The notes: generated by a model not told the origin, from the sequence alone. 64,000 nucleotides of DNA from an uncultured Oceanospirillaceae bacterium (GCA_937138495.1 CAKZPE010000021.1:124001-188000), one strand, 5' to 3'. Positions 8,191 through 16,358 are shown, counted from the stretch's first letter. Numbers and translations: made by a program.

Positions 8191-9432
8191 ATGAGTATTT
8201 GGTACTTGCACCACTATGCAGGACATCCAGGTGTTGGGATGTCGTATAGGCCATATTATCTCGCACAGGCTATGAAAGAGCTTGAGCAGGAAATGGTCGT
8301 TTTTGCAGCAAGCTTTCATCACCTGAAGAGTAATTCCAGCAAGCAGGAAGAAAAGGCTGTACTAGAAAAAGTGGATGGTACTTCTTATTGCTGGATTAGG
8401 GCGCGTGAATATAGCGGTAATGGTTTGGGGCGCATCGTAAATATGATGCAGTTCGCTCTGACATTGTTGATTCTTAATCCTACAGCACAGTTTGATTTAG
8501 CAAGGCCGAAACATATTATTGTTTCTTCTGCACATCCATTCCACATAGTTGCTGGCTGGTTATATGCGAAGCGGTATGGCGCTACTCTTTCTTTCGAAAT
8601 ACGTGATATCTGGCCACTCAGTCTTATTGAGCTGCTGGGAGTGCATCGATATCACCCCTTATGTCTGTTAATTAAATGTTTTGAGAAATTAGCTTACATT
8701 GTTTCTGACAGGGTTATAAGTGTACTTCCTAACGCCTTAACTTATCTTAAAAAACAAGGCGTGAAAGAAAACCGTTATCTATATCTCCCCAACGGTACTT
8801 TAGAGGCCGATAACTCTGAAGTCTATGTTGTGCAGCCTGAAGATCAGGTTGTAATAAGTAAGATGAAAGATATTTGCCAGTCCTATACGAAAGTTATGTT
8901 TTATGGAGGCGCTCATGGTATTCCTAATAACCTTCAATTGCTGATAGATGCTATGCAGTATGTACCAACTGATTATGCATTGGTATTGGTTGGTGACGGT
9001 GCATTAAAAGCTGAGTTACAGAAATCTGTTGAAAGCTATCAGCTCAATAATGTGTTCTTTCTTGATAAGGTTAGTAAGTCGGCAGTGAATTCTTTAATCA
9101 GGTTGTCCGATATCTGTGTAATTACCGCGAAAAAAACACCTTTGTATCAATACGGTGTCAGTATGAACAAACTTTTTGATTACATGCTTGAGTCTAAGCC
9201 TGTCTTGTTTGCTATTGACTCGCCTAATAGTGTCATTGAGCAATCTGGAGGTGGGGTTGTTTTACCTACTGATGATGCTGTTGAGATAGCAAAAGGAATG
9301 CAACAGTTGATTGCTTTACCAAAGGATGAATTGTTACGAATGGGGCAATGTGGTCGGAGCTTTGTTTTAGATAACCATTTGTTCTCTGTGCTTGCACGTA
9401 AGCTGCTTAGTGAACTAAACAGTATTCGATAA
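8191..9432 (+). CDS. Glycosyltransferase, family 4-like (WbpJ position)
   Basis: A GT-B glycosyltransferase of 413 residues of the WbuB/WbpJ-like type. It starts SIWYLHHYAGHPGVGMSYRP, a typical N-terminus of this subgroup in which the flexible acceptor loop follows the first strand. The centre contains FEIRDIWPLSLIELLG, strongly conserved in this subgroup. The C-terminal half has the donor-side MNKLFDYMLESKPVLFAI. The gene stands 57 bp after the epimerase gene and 7 bp before the WbpL-type gene, so it probably acts early, adding the first or second sugar to the lipid-linked residue. That order of action is inferred from position and from the Pseudomonas O5 locus, where wbpJ lies between wbpI and wbpL. 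Confidence 0.85.
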   Translation: MSIWYLHHYAGHPGVGMSYRPYYLAQAMKELEQEMVVFAASFHHLKSNSSKQEEKAVLEKVDGTSYCWIRAREYSGNGLGRIVNMMQFALTLLILNPTAQFDLARPKHIIVSSAHPFHIVAGWLYAKRYGATLSFEIRDIWPLSLIELLGVHRYHPLCLLIKCFEKLAYIVSDRVISVLPNALTYLKKQGVKENRYLYLPNGTLEADNSEVYVVQPEDQVVISKMKDICQSYTKVMFYGGAHGIPNNLQLLIDAMQYVPTDYALVLVGDGALKAELQKSVESYQLNNVFFLDKVSKSAVNSLIRLSDICVITAKKTPLYQYGVSMNKLFDYMLESKPVLFAIDSPNSVIEQSGGGVVLPTDDAVEIAKGMQQLIALPKDELLRMGQCGRSFVLDNHLFSVLARKLLSELNSIR

Positions 9433-9439
9433 AGGAATA

Positions 9440-10480
9440 ATGGTGTTTGTTTTATACGGTTTTTTTTGCCTGATAGTGTGTGCTCTTACTTGGGGACTTA
9501 CGGCTCAGGTTCGTAATTATGCATTAAAGAAAAATGTATTGGATATCCCGAACGAACGTAGCTCTCATTCAGTACCTACCCCTCGGGGGGGCGGTATATC
9601 TGTCGTTATCGTTTTCTTAGCCGTGCTGTGTATTCTGGCAATCAATAAATGGATCACAGTCATCAGTTTAATTAGTTTTTTTGGAGCGGGTAGTCTGGTT
9701 TCAGTAGTCGGTTTTTTAGATGATCATGGTCATATAGCAGCTCGTTGGCGGTTACTGGCACACTTTGGTTCCGCTATATTTATCGTGTTTATGCTTGGCG
9801 GACTGCCTCCAGTGTCGTTGTTGGGGATTAATGTGAACTTGAGTGCTCTGGGCTACGTCATTGGGGTGTTATACTTAGTGTGGCTTCTGAATCTTTATAA
9901 TTTTATGGATGGTATTGATGGACTAGCCAGTATAGAGGCGATCACGGTGTGTATAGGTTCTTCAGTTTGTAGTCTAATTTTGCATCAGTGGACTTTTACT
10001 GAATCGGCAACCTTATCAATTGTTCTGGCCAGCGCTGTAGCTGGATTTATGATCTGGAATTACCCCCCCGCAAAGATATTCATGGGTGATGCTTGTAGTG
10101 GTTTTTTAGGGCTCATGCTTGGGGCATTGTCGCTACTTGCTGGTTGGGAAAACAGTTTAATGCTTTGGTGTTCACTTATCCTTCTTGCTGTATTTATTAC
10201 CGATGCGACAGTGACTCTTTTTAGGCGGTTGATTCGAGGAGAAAAACTATATGAGGCTCATCGAAGTCATGCATATCAATATGCTTCCCGTTATTTTAGT
10301 GGTCACAAGCCTGTTACAATCTTTGTTGCGTTAATTAATATTTGTTGGTTGTTTCCAATAGCTCTGTGTGTCGCTATTGGTTGGTTAGACGGTTACTTAG
10401 CAGTTCTTATCGCGTATATTCCAATGATAGCGATGGCGTATAAATTTAAAGCTGGTGCTGCGGAATTTCAGAATGACTGA
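9440..10480 (+). CDS. wbpL: Undecaprenyl-phosphate sugar-1-phosphate transferase, WbpL/WecA family
   Basis: An integral membrane enzyme of 346 residues and about ten predicted membrane segments. It moves a HexNAc-1-phosphate from UDP to undecaprenyl phosphate and so starts O-unit assembly. Family motifs are present in order: the P-N-E-R-S-S-H-x-x-P-T-P-R-G-G-G block near residues 36-50, GFLDDHG (the paired Asp), NFMDGIDGLAS, KIFMGDACSGFLG, and the cytoplasmic H-R-S-H-A-Y-Q loop near residue 275. The last block resembles the family's carbohydrate-recognition loop. In Pseudomonas, WbpL starts both A- and B-band LPS with Fuc/QuiNAc or GlcNAc. The start ATG 9440 follows an AAAGGAAT ribosome-binding sequence and lies 7 bp from the previous gene. 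Confidence 0.92.
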   Translation: MVFVLYGFFCLIVCALTWGLTAQVRNYALKKNVLDIPNERSSHSVPTPRGGGISVVIVFLAVLCILAINKWITVISLISFFGAGSLVSVVGFLDDHGHIAARWRLLAHFGSAIFIVFMLGGLPPVSLLGINVNLSALGYVIGVLYLVWLLNLYNFMDGIDGLASIEAITVCIGSSVCSLILHQWTFTESATLSIVLASAVAGFMIWNYPPAKIFMGDACSGFLGLMLGALSLLAGWENSLMLWCSLILLAVFITDATVTLFRRLIRGEKLYEAHRSHAYQYASRYFSGHKPVTIFVALINICWLFPIALCVAIGWLDGYLAVLIAYIPMIAMAYKFKAGAAEFQND

Positions 10481-10526
10481 AGCACTCTACTTTTATTTCT
10501 CTTTATTTTTTAATAGAGGTAATTGA

Positions 10527-12470
10527 ATGCTTTCTTCGGTATTGGCTATGCCTCGCTATCAGAAAAAAGCATTTTTTCTTTTTTTTGATGCTCTGATATT
10601 GCCTTTTTGTTGTTGGTTAAGTTTTGCGCTTCGTTATGAGGATTGGACTGCAAAAGATTTTGCGCATTGGCCTGCGTATTTGATTGCGCCTGTGGTTGCA
10701 ATTCCAATTTTTGTAAAGTTGGGTCTGTATCGTGCAGTTATCAGATATATTGGCTATAAAGCGCAGTGGACCGTAATAAAGGCTGTGACCTTATCATTGC
10801 TTGTATGGGGAGTATGTACTTATCTTCTGGGTCTTGAACAGAGTACTCCACGATCTGTTCTTTTTATTTTTTGGTTTATTGTTATTTTTGCTATCGGCGG
10901 AAGTCGTATGATCGCGCGTTGGATTATTCTCTATAATTTTCCTGGGGGCGAACAAAAGGCAAAACAACATTCTGAAAGAGTGCTTATTTATGGTGCTGGT
11001 TCTGCAGGCCGACAGCTTGCAACAGCTTTATACCATTCGAAAGAATTTTCTGCCGTTGCATACGTAGATGATGAGGATAGCCTGGCCGGTTTGGATGTTA
11101 ATGGGCTAAGAGTTTATCAGTTTTCAGAAATTGTAAACTTAGTTGAACGATATGATGTTAGTGCTATATTACTGGCAATTCCTTCAGCATCTGCCGCAAA
11201 GAAAAAGCTTATCGTTGACTCTTTAAGCGATCTTCAAATCCGAATTCTTACGCTTCCTGGCCTCTCCGACTTAGCTGGAGGCAAGGTCACAATCAGTGAC
11301 GTCCGTGAAATCGATATTGCTGACTTACTTGGCAGAGAAGAAGTAAAGCCACATCAGAACCTTCTGGATCGCTGTATCCGCAATCAGAGCGTTCTTATAA
11401 CGGGTGCGGGTGGTTCGATCGGTTCTGAGTTATGCAGGCAAATCATTGTACAGCAACCTACCACTGTTGTTATCTATGAATTATCAGAGTTTGCGCTTTA
11501 TAGCATTGAGCGTGAGCTTAGGCTTGTGCTGCCTGAAGGCATTCAGCTGATACCGATTCTGGGTAATGTTCTGGATAAAGCATTGCTGGAACAGGTCATG
11601 ACTGAGTATGCAGTCGATACTGTTTATCATGCCGCTGCATATAAACATGTACCTTTAGTGGAAGCGAATATCCTGGCAGGTGTTCGGAATAACCTGCTGG
11701 GTACCTGGTACACCGCAGAAGCTGCAATTAATTGCGGCGTCAAAAACTTTGTTCTTATCTCCACTGATAAAGCTGTACGGCCGACCAATGTTATGGGGGC
11801 CAGTAAGCGTTTTGCAGAGCTTGTGCTTCAGGGGTTAGCATTGCGTGAAAAAGATACCTCTGCGATTCGTTTCGCCATGGTACGTTTCGGAAATGTGCTG
11901 GGCTCTTCCGGTTCAGTGATTCCGCTGTTTAAACAGCAAATTCTGGATGGTGGTCCTGTGACGGTTACCCATCCTGAAATTACCCGTTACTTTATGACGA
12001 TACCGGAAGCCGCCTGTTTGGTGTTGCAGGCCGGATCGATGGGCTGTTCCGGGGATGTTTTTGTGCTGGATATGGGCGAGCCGGTCAAGATTAAATCTTT
12101 GGCAAAGAAGATGATCAATCTTTCCGGCCATTCAGTCAAAGATGATGCTAATCCGGACGGTGAAATTGAGATTGTTTTCTCCGGTTTACGCGATGGTGAA
12201 AAACTTTATGAAGAGCTGCTCATTGGCGACAATGTTCAGCGTACTGAGCATGAGATGATCATGCGAGCTTCTGAAGTGATGCTTAGCTGGGGTGAGCTGG
12301 AGAAGGTTCTTACTGAGATGCGCTGTTCCCTGGATGAGTTTGCTTACGATCGTGTCCGTGCACTGTTATTAGATGTGGTGAATGGTTATAACCCGCAGCA
12401 TGAGATTCGTGATTTAATTTATTCAAAACAACAGCAACGTATTGAATCTGAGGCACAGAAGCTTCACTAA
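10527..12470 (+). CDS. wbpM: UDP-GlcNAc 4,6-dehydratase, membrane-anchored WbpM type
   Basis: A large inner-membrane enzyme of 647 residues that dehydrates UDP-GlcNAc at C4/C6, the first step to QuiNAc, FucNAc and related deoxyamino sugars. Four membrane helices occupy about 12-135. A CoA-binding-like Rossmann region follows (RVLIYGAGSAGRQ near 155), then the catalytic extended SDR domain beginning GAGGSIGSE near 295. The catalytic segment reads STDKAVRPTNVMGASK: Met replaces the usual SDR Tyr while Lys is kept, as in WbpM and other large dehydratases. The start ATG 10527 follows an AGAGGTAA ribosome-binding site. The gene ends the O-antigen block, as wbpM does in Pseudomonas. A stem-loop follows its stop. 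Confidence 0.94.
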   Translation: MLSSVLAMPRYQKKAFFLFFDALILPFCCWLSFALRYEDWTAKDFAHWPAYLIAPVVAIPIFVKLGLYRAVIRYIGYKAQWTVIKAVTLSLLVWGVCTYLLGLEQSTPRSVLFIFWFIVIFAIGGSRMIARWIILYNFPGGEQKAKQHSERVLIYGAGSAGRQLATALYHSKEFSAVAYVDDEDSLAGLDVNGLRVYQFSEIVNLVERYDVSAILLAIPSASAAKKKLIVDSLSDLQIRILTLPGLSDLAGGKVTISDVREIDIADLLGREEVKPHQNLLDRCIRNQSVLITGAGGSIGSELCRQIIVQQPTTVVIYELSEFALYSIERELRLVLPEGIQLIPILGNVLDKALLEQVMTEYAVDTVYHAAAYKHVPLVEANILAGVRNNLLGTWYTAEAAINCGVKNFVLISTDKAVRPTNVMGASKRFAELVLQGLALREKDTSAIRFAMVRFGNVLGSSGSVIPLFKQQILDGGPVTVTHPEITRYFMTIPEAACLVLQAGSMGCSGDVFVLDMGEPVKIKSLAKKMINLSGHSVKDDANPDGEIEIVFSGLRDGEKLYEELLIGDNVQRTEHEMIMRASEVMLSWGELEKVLTEMRCSLDEFAYDRVRALLLDVVNGYNPQHEIRDLIYSKQQQRIESEAQKLH

Positions 12471-12506
12471 CGGCTGTTATCAACAGTAGAATGCAAATAA
12501 CAGCCG
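12471..12506 (+). terminator. Stem-loop directly after wbpM
   Basis: CGGCTGTTAT at 12471-12480 pairs perfectly with ATAACAGCCG at 12497-12506, leaving a 16-base loop. It starts at the first base after the wbpM stop and lies before the ribosome-binding site of the HlyU-family gene. There is no T-run after it, so it may be an attenuator, a processing site or a 3' stabiliser more than a classical Rho-independent terminator. Confidence 0.5.
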
Positions 12507-12524
12507 GTTAATCAGGAGAATTGT

Positions 12525-12806
12525 GTGAGTCTTTTTTCAGCGTTAAAGTCGATGTTTTCAGGTAGCTCAGCAGCCGCTGAGCCGGTTACTGAAAGTTTTC
12601 CGGCTGTCGAGTACGAAGGTTATACAATCACGCCGACGCCGCAACAGGAAGGCAGTCAGTACCGTATCTGTGGTCTGATTGAGAAAGGGGAGCAATCCCA
12701 TACTTTTGTCCGGGCTGATTTACTGCCTTCGGCACAATCCTGCAGGGATGAGATGGTACGCAAAGCACGCCAGATGATTGATCAGCAGGGTGATGCTATT
12801 TTCTGA
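12525..12806 (+). CDS. HlyU family protein
   Basis: A small protein of 93 residues with the HlyU-family pattern: an N-terminal Ser/Ala-rich lead (MSLFSALKSMFSGSS), then a compact domain with EYEGYTITPTPQQEG, QYRICGLIEKG, TFVRADLLPS and the closing KARQMIDQQGDAIF. The family is named after a Vibrio transcription factor that activates haemolysin genes, but most members of this form are uncharacterised and lack an obvious DNA-binding motif in this part. The start is a GTG at 12525 with AGGAGA six bases upstream. It lies 54 bp after wbpM and could be read through from it. Its target is unknown, and the link to LPS is only positional. Confidence 0.8.
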   Translation: MSLFSALKSMFSGSSAAAEPVTESFPAVEYEGYTITPTPQQEGSQYRICGLIEKGEQSHTFVRADLLPSAQSCRDEMVRKARQMIDQQGDAIF

Positions 12807-12821
12807 TTCTTTGAGGCCGGT

Positions 12822-13499
12822 TCAGTAACTGTAATCGGCCAGTGATTTTGTCTGTATCAATTGCTTTAATTTGTTAAGTGTTTCCTGAGCTGTATCTGTC
12901 AGTAAGGCATTGTAGATAAACGCAGGAACATTCCCGCCGGGGTCTGTCCAGGCCTTATATTCAACCCGGGTTTTTTGTTTCTCTTTGGTAATAATCCACT
13001 GTGAATCAGACGCTGTTACCCGAAGTGTTCCATCTTGTGGTGGATATCTGTCGTGACAATCTTTAAGCCGGACGATAATCCGTTGTGCGTCGAACTCTGT
13101 GGTCACGCAGCTGATTATATCTCTGTCTGAAAAAGGCCAGGGGCTGTCGAGTGTTGCCCTGGTGAGAAAGCTGCGGGGTGAATATATCTCAAGCGTATCC
13201 AGGCTTTGTAAATAACTGAACCATGAAGGCGTCAGAGGAAGGTCGCTGATGACTCGGAAGACCAGTGCCGGAGGTTTTTCAGTTATAAAGTGTGCCCGCA
13301 CCTGCTTGAACGGGCTGGGTGTCTGATTCGCTTGAGAGTAGTCATGAAGGGCAATGACGATACCGTCGTCCTGTACCGAGTGCGTGGCAGGTTGCTTATG
13401 TATACTGCTGCACCCTGCCATAGCTATGAATACCAGTAACACACCGGTCAGCCTGATCAGGGTCTGTGTAAGAGTGCCGGAAGCATCAGTCGTTTGCAT
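12822..13499 (-). CDS. START-domain lipoprotein
   Basis: An exported protein of 225 residues. The N-terminal hydrophobic stretch ends in MAGCSS, a lipobox with Cys30, so it is probably a lipoprotein. Residues about 60-215 look like a START/Bet v1-type lipid-binding domain: the block PPALVFRVISDLPLTPSW, then PFSDRDIISC and VEYKAWTDPGGNVPAFIYNALLTDTAQETLNKL are typical of bacterial START proteins. The ligand is unknown; a hydrophobic molecule in the periplasm is the natural guess. It lies 16 bp downstream of the DUF302 gene in the same direction, so the two probably form one transcript. It converges with the HlyU-family gene, with only 15 bp between stops. Confidence 0.78.
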   Translation of the reverse strand: MQTTDASGTLTQTLIRLTGVLLVFIAMAGCSSIHKQPATHSVQDDGIVIALHDYSQANQTPSPFKQVRAHFITEKPPALVFRVISDLPLTPSWFSYLQSLDTLEIYSPRSFLTRATLDSPWPFSDRDIISCVTTEFDAQRIIVRLKDCHDRYPPQDGTLRVTASDSQWIITKEKQKTRVEYKAWTDPGGNVPAFIYNALLTDTAQETLNKLKQLIQTKSLADYSY

Positions 13500-13515
13500 C
13501 GTTTCAGTTTACCCG

Positions 13516-13920
13516 TTATTCACCTGCTGCTGATGCTATCGATTGTAGCGCAGTTGCGATGTTCGTCAGCAGCATATCAATGCCGTCAGCAGTATGACGT
13601 TCTGCAAGGTATGCCGGATCATTATGTGTTATCCAGCTCTGACCATCCTGATCTTCCCAAATAAGATATTTCTGCGGTAGGTCAATGCCTGCGGTCTGGC
13701 TGGACTGCATGACGGGAGTGCCGGCCTGAGGATTACCAAACAGTAGCAGAATAGTTGGGCGGAGTGTTTCATCGATTTTGGCAGCGGAGGCAGCGTGATC
13801 GACTTTAGCAATAATTCGCATGCCTTTTTCTGCAATCAGTGATTCCAGGCGTTCAGCCGTTTGTGCACAGCTATGGTTGGTCGGAGTATGTATCAAGCCT
13901 TTAGCGTTGTTGAGATTCAT
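13516..13920 (-). CDS. DUF302 domain protein
   Basis: A 134-residue protein with the DUF302 fold: an N-terminal segment in which a Lys-rich strand leads to RLESLIAEKGMRIIAKVDHAASA, followed by LRPTILLLFGNPQAGTPVM, LPQKYLIWEDQDG and a C-terminal helix. The Asp-His (VDHAASA) and FGNP blocks are the conserved marks of the family. No signal peptide is seen, so it is probably cytoplasmic. The function of the family is not established; members are often found with redox or stress genes. The gene is first in a two-gene unit with the START lipoprotein and is divergent from the SUMF1-domain gene across 172 bp that should hold both promoters. Confidence 0.85.
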   Translation of the reverse strand: MNLNNAKGLIHTPTNHSCAQTAERLESLIAEKGMRIIAKVDHAASAAKIDETLRPTILLLFGNPQAGTPVMQSSQTAGIDLPQKYLIWEDQDGQSWITHNDPAYLAERHTADGIDMLLTNIATALQSIASAAGE

Positions 13921-14092
13921 AGGATGTTACCTGAACAGTTATCGGATGCCCGGATGCTAAGTATCCTTTGCAATCATCACTATGTTCAGGACACCATTTT
14001 TTATGTCTGAGAAGCCATAGTTGTAGCCTGTTCTTCAGTCGATGTGTCAGTATGTTTTTTGCCTTGTTTTTCGAATGTAGCTTAGAAAAGAT

Positions 14093-14941
14093 ATGACGTT
14101 ACAACTGAACAGATTCTCGATGAATGCATTTGCGTTCTTCTGGTTGCAAGCTGCGCCGCTGAGTTTCAGTGGTTCTCAGGAGACCGTCCTGATTCCCGGA
14201 GGCTCTTATCAGATGGGCTGTTCGGCAGAAGATACAGAGTGTGATACTGATGAGGGACCTGCCGGAGGCGTCAGTGTGACGGTGAGTGATTTTCGTATGC
14301 ATGCCCATGAGGTATCTGTTGCAGAATACAGCGCCTGTATCGATGCGGGTATATGCACGCCGCCGTTCGATTACCGCAGAACCCATTATTGTAATTACGG
14401 TGCCCCGGGGCGTGATAACTACCCTCAGAATTGTGTGAACTGGGAGCAGGCATTTCAGTATTGCCAGTGGCAGGGTGGAAGGCTTGCCTATGATGTCGAA
14501 TGGGAATGGGCTGCCAGAGCCGGTGCTGTCAGTGCTTTTCCGTGGGGGCCTGAACCGGTGGATTGCTCGAAGGCTGTTATAGATCCTCTGGTACCGGGTA
14601 AAGCCGATACGGAAACCGACGGTTGCTGGCGGGATCTGAGCTGGCCCAGAGGTAGCTTTTCGCCTAACCACTTTGGGTTGTACGATATGGTTGGCGGGAC
14701 CAGCGAATGGCTGATGGACTGGTATCATCCGGATGCACACAGGCTGTACTATGCCAGGGGGCAATTAACCGGTCCGGCTGAAGGGCAACGTAAAGTCATT
14801 AAGGGCGGTTCCTGGGATGAGAAGCCATACGCTCAGCGGGTTTCTAACCGGTTTGCCAAGCCTGTGACAGGGAATCCGGATTTATACGGGTCCAACGGTA
14901 TTCGCTGTGTGTTTTCTGATGCCTTATATAACAGGGAATAA
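14093..14941 (+). CDS. SUMF1/FGE-sulfatase-domain protein lacking the catalytic Cys pair
   Basis: A 282-residue protein of the formylglycine-generating-enzyme fold. After a hydrophobic N-terminus (about 1-30, probably a signal peptide; ATG 14120 is an alternative start) comes VLIPGGSYQMGC, then HAHEVSVAEYSAC, CQWQGGRLAYDVEWEWAAR, FPWGPEPVDC, GLYDMVGGTSEWLMDWY, VIKGGSW and a final SNGIRCVF. These are the standard SUMF1 blocks. True formylglycine enzymes carry two Cys in the stretch after GGS; here that stretch (VSNRFAKPVTG) has none, so sulfatase activation is unlikely. Several other Cys pairs suggest disulfides and a periplasmic location. It forms a unit with the spermidine-synthase-like gene 2 bp downstream. 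Its role is unknown. Confidence 0.85.
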   Translation: MTLQLNRFSMNAFAFFWLQAAPLSFSGSQETVLIPGGSYQMGCSAEDTECDTDEGPAGGVSVTVSDFRMHAHEVSVAEYSACIDAGICTPPFDYRRTHYCNYGAPGRDNYPQNCVNWEQAFQYCQWQGGRLAYDVEWEWAARAGAVSAFPWGPEPVDCSKAVIDPLVPGKADTETDGCWRDLSWPRGSFSPNHFGLYDMVGGTSEWLMDWYHPDAHRLYYARGQLTGPAEGQRKVIKGGSWDEKPYAQRVSNRFAKPVTGNPDLYGSNGIRCVFSDALYNRE

Positions 14942-14943
14942 AC

Positions 14944-15723
14944 ATGTTTTTTAACCGACAGGCATTTAATGACTGTTTCACGCAGGGTGAAGTCATTTCC
15001 GACAATTTGGCTTCACCTTTACAGGTCCTGCAGCATAACAGTATCCGCTGGATGCAGTCCGATACTGAATACCTTCAGGCTGCTATCGATACTGACAATC
15101 CGGCTACGCCGGTAATTGCGTATGTTCAGGCGATGATGATGAGCCTTGCTATGGGGAATGTTCCCCGTCGGCTCCTTAACCTCGGTGTGGGCGGCGGCGC
15201 TGTAGAGCGCTTTATTGCGGAGCATGTACGGGACTGTAAAACAGAGTCCGTCGAACTGAACGGAGATATTTTGCAGGCGGCCCGCACGTATTTTGGTCTG
15301 CCGGAAGGTGCAACAATGTACGAGGTGGATGCGTTTGCCTTCATTCTGCAGTGTACAGAACGTTATGATTTCATCTGTGTTGATCTGTTCGGGTCTGCTA
15401 ACTGTCAGACTCAGTTGATGGATGAAACTCTGTGGAAGGCTCTGTGTGAGCGGGTGGATATATCCGGTTGTCTGGTGATGAACCTGCTGCTGACGGAGCA
15501 GTCACAGTTAATACAGGTTGTAACACTTATTCGTCAGTTTTTTTCACATGTAGTTATTTTTCATATTGAAGATTTTCAGAACGTGGTGATTTATTGCCGG
15601 CACGAGCCATTTATGAGTCATATGTATCTGCAACGTAATGCAGATGCACTGACCGGACGCTGGGGGCTGGACTTTAATCAGCTCCTGCCTCATCTGACCT
15701 ATCTTCCTGAACCGGTTAGATAA
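14944..15723 (+). CDS. Spermidine synthase-like protein
   Basis: A 259-residue protein with a Rossmann methyltransferase-like core of the polyamine synthase superfamily. The glycine-rich loop LLNLGVGGGAVERFI (about residues 76-90) and the acidic strand end ESVELNGDILQAARTYFGL are seen, followed by YDFICVDLFGS, where polyamine synthases carry the catalytic Asp region. The N-terminal part has LQHNSIRWMQSDTEYLQAAI, resembling the substrate-gating strand region of spermidine synthases. The protein is shorter than typical SpeE (about 280-300), and the polyamine site cannot be confirmed, so the product may not be spermidine. Coupled to the SUMF1-domain gene (stop at 14941, start ATG 14944 with AGGGAA upstream). 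Confidence 0.72.
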   Translation: MFFNRQAFNDCFTQGEVISDNLASPLQVLQHNSIRWMQSDTEYLQAAIDTDNPATPVIAYVQAMMMSLAMGNVPRRLLNLGVGGGAVERFIAEHVRDCKTESVELNGDILQAARTYFGLPEGATMYEVDAFAFILQCTERYDFICVDLFGSANCQTQLMDETLWKALCERVDISGCLVMNLLLTEQSQLIQVVTLIRQFFSHVVIFHIEDFQNVVIYCRHEPFMSHMYLQRNADALTGRWGLDFNQLLPHLTYLPEPVR

Positions 15724-15830
15724 AGCCGGCAGACAGTCAGTGATGATTCACTTTTTAAGGGCTGTTTTCAGTTTTTTTCGATAATGTTAACTGATGAACT
15801 CATTCTGGGTCATTAGTTAGAAATACTCTC

Positions 15831-15863
15831 TTAAGAATTGCTTCCGACTGCCCTATAATGGGC
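15831..15863 (+). promoter_or_regulatory. Promoter for the DUF3461 gene with a symmetric -10 region
   Basis: A perfect TATAAT lies at 15854-15859, flanked by GCCC and GGGC so that the -10 element sits inside a short dyad. A weak -35 (TTAAGA, 15831-15836) stands 17 bp upstream. The start codon is 38 bp after the -10. Confidence 0.55.
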
Positions 15864-15896
15864 CACGTTTGTCAATTTTTTACATGGAGTGGTGTG

Positions 15897-16286
15897 ATGT
15901 CTGCTGAAAAATTTCCAACATTGAAAGAAATGGGTATCGAAGATCCGTACGATATTCAGCGTTATTCTTCGCGCATTGAAAATGATATCGATGTGCTGAA
16001 AATTTATCTGCATCGCCATCAGGGCGAGTGGATGGCCAAGAGCAAGAAATTCAAGTTTAAGCGTGCCCACAAGGCCGTTCCGACGGACAGCGGTTTTGTA
16101 CCTTTCCGGGATACAACTGAAGCGTCTCCGTATTTCCTGAAAGCAGTCGCAGAGCTGGATCAGCTGGTTGCCGGTGAGAAGAAAACCAAAGACAAAAAAG
16201 AACATCTGATCGAAGAGCTGGATCACCTGGAAAAGGTTGTTGCCCGCAAAGTCGATGAACTGCGTCGCCGTATCGACGAGCTGTAA
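15897..16286 (+). CDS. DUF3461 family protein
   Basis: A cytoplasmic protein of 129 residues. The segment FPTLKEMGIEDPYDIQRYSSR followed by DVLKIYLHRHQGEWMAKSKKFKF is the DUF3461 signature found in gammaproteobacteria. The C-terminal third (about 85-129) is a charged helix rich in Lys and Glu with heptad-like spacing, probably a coiled coil. ATG 15897 is chosen because GGAG at 15886-15889 is well spaced; an upstream in-frame ATG at 15858 overlaps the -10 element and would fall at or before the transcript start. The function of the family is not known. The gene stands alone with its own promoter and terminator. Confidence 0.85.
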   Translation: MSAEKFPTLKEMGIEDPYDIQRYSSRIENDIDVLKIYLHRHQGEWMAKSKKFKFKRAHKAVPTDSGFVPFRDTTEASPYFLKAVAELDQLVAGEKKTKDKKEHLIEELDHLEKVVARKVDELRRRIDEL

Positions 16287-16308
16287 ACCTGACAAACAGG
16301 TTATTTTT
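16286..16308 (+). terminator. Rho-independent terminator after the DUF3461 gene
   Basis: AACCTG (16286-16291) pairs with CAGGTT (16297-16302) around a five-base loop and is followed by ATTTTT. The stem is short but it begins at the stop codon and has a T-run. Confidence 0.6.
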
Positions 16309-16314
16309 CAGAAG

Positions 16315-16345
16315 ATTCAGAAGCGCCGCCCGGCCGCTTCTGAAT
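16315..16345. terminator. Hairpin between convergent genes
   Basis: ATTCAGAAGCG (16315-16325) pairs perfectly with CGCTTCTGAAT (16335-16345) around a GC-rich loop. It lies between the DUF3461 gene and the minus-strand lipoprotein gene and could stop transcription from either side, though it lacks a long T-run. Confidence 0.5.
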
Positions 16346-16358
16346 TTGATCTGAGCCC

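Noticed and set aside
14099..14764. A 221-codon minus-strand frame opposite the SUMF1-domain gene
   Set aside because: Antisense to a well-supported gene; the composition (many Arg, Pro and Thr) is that of a shadow frame.
14093..14941. Calling the SUMF1-fold protein a sulfatase-activating enzyme
   Set aside because: The two catalytic Cys are absent in the conserved C-terminal stretch, and no sulfatase gene is nearby.
15831..16295. A 154-codon minus-strand frame opposite the DUF3461 gene
   Set aside because: Antisense to a family with a clear signature, promoter and ribosome-binding site on the plus strand.
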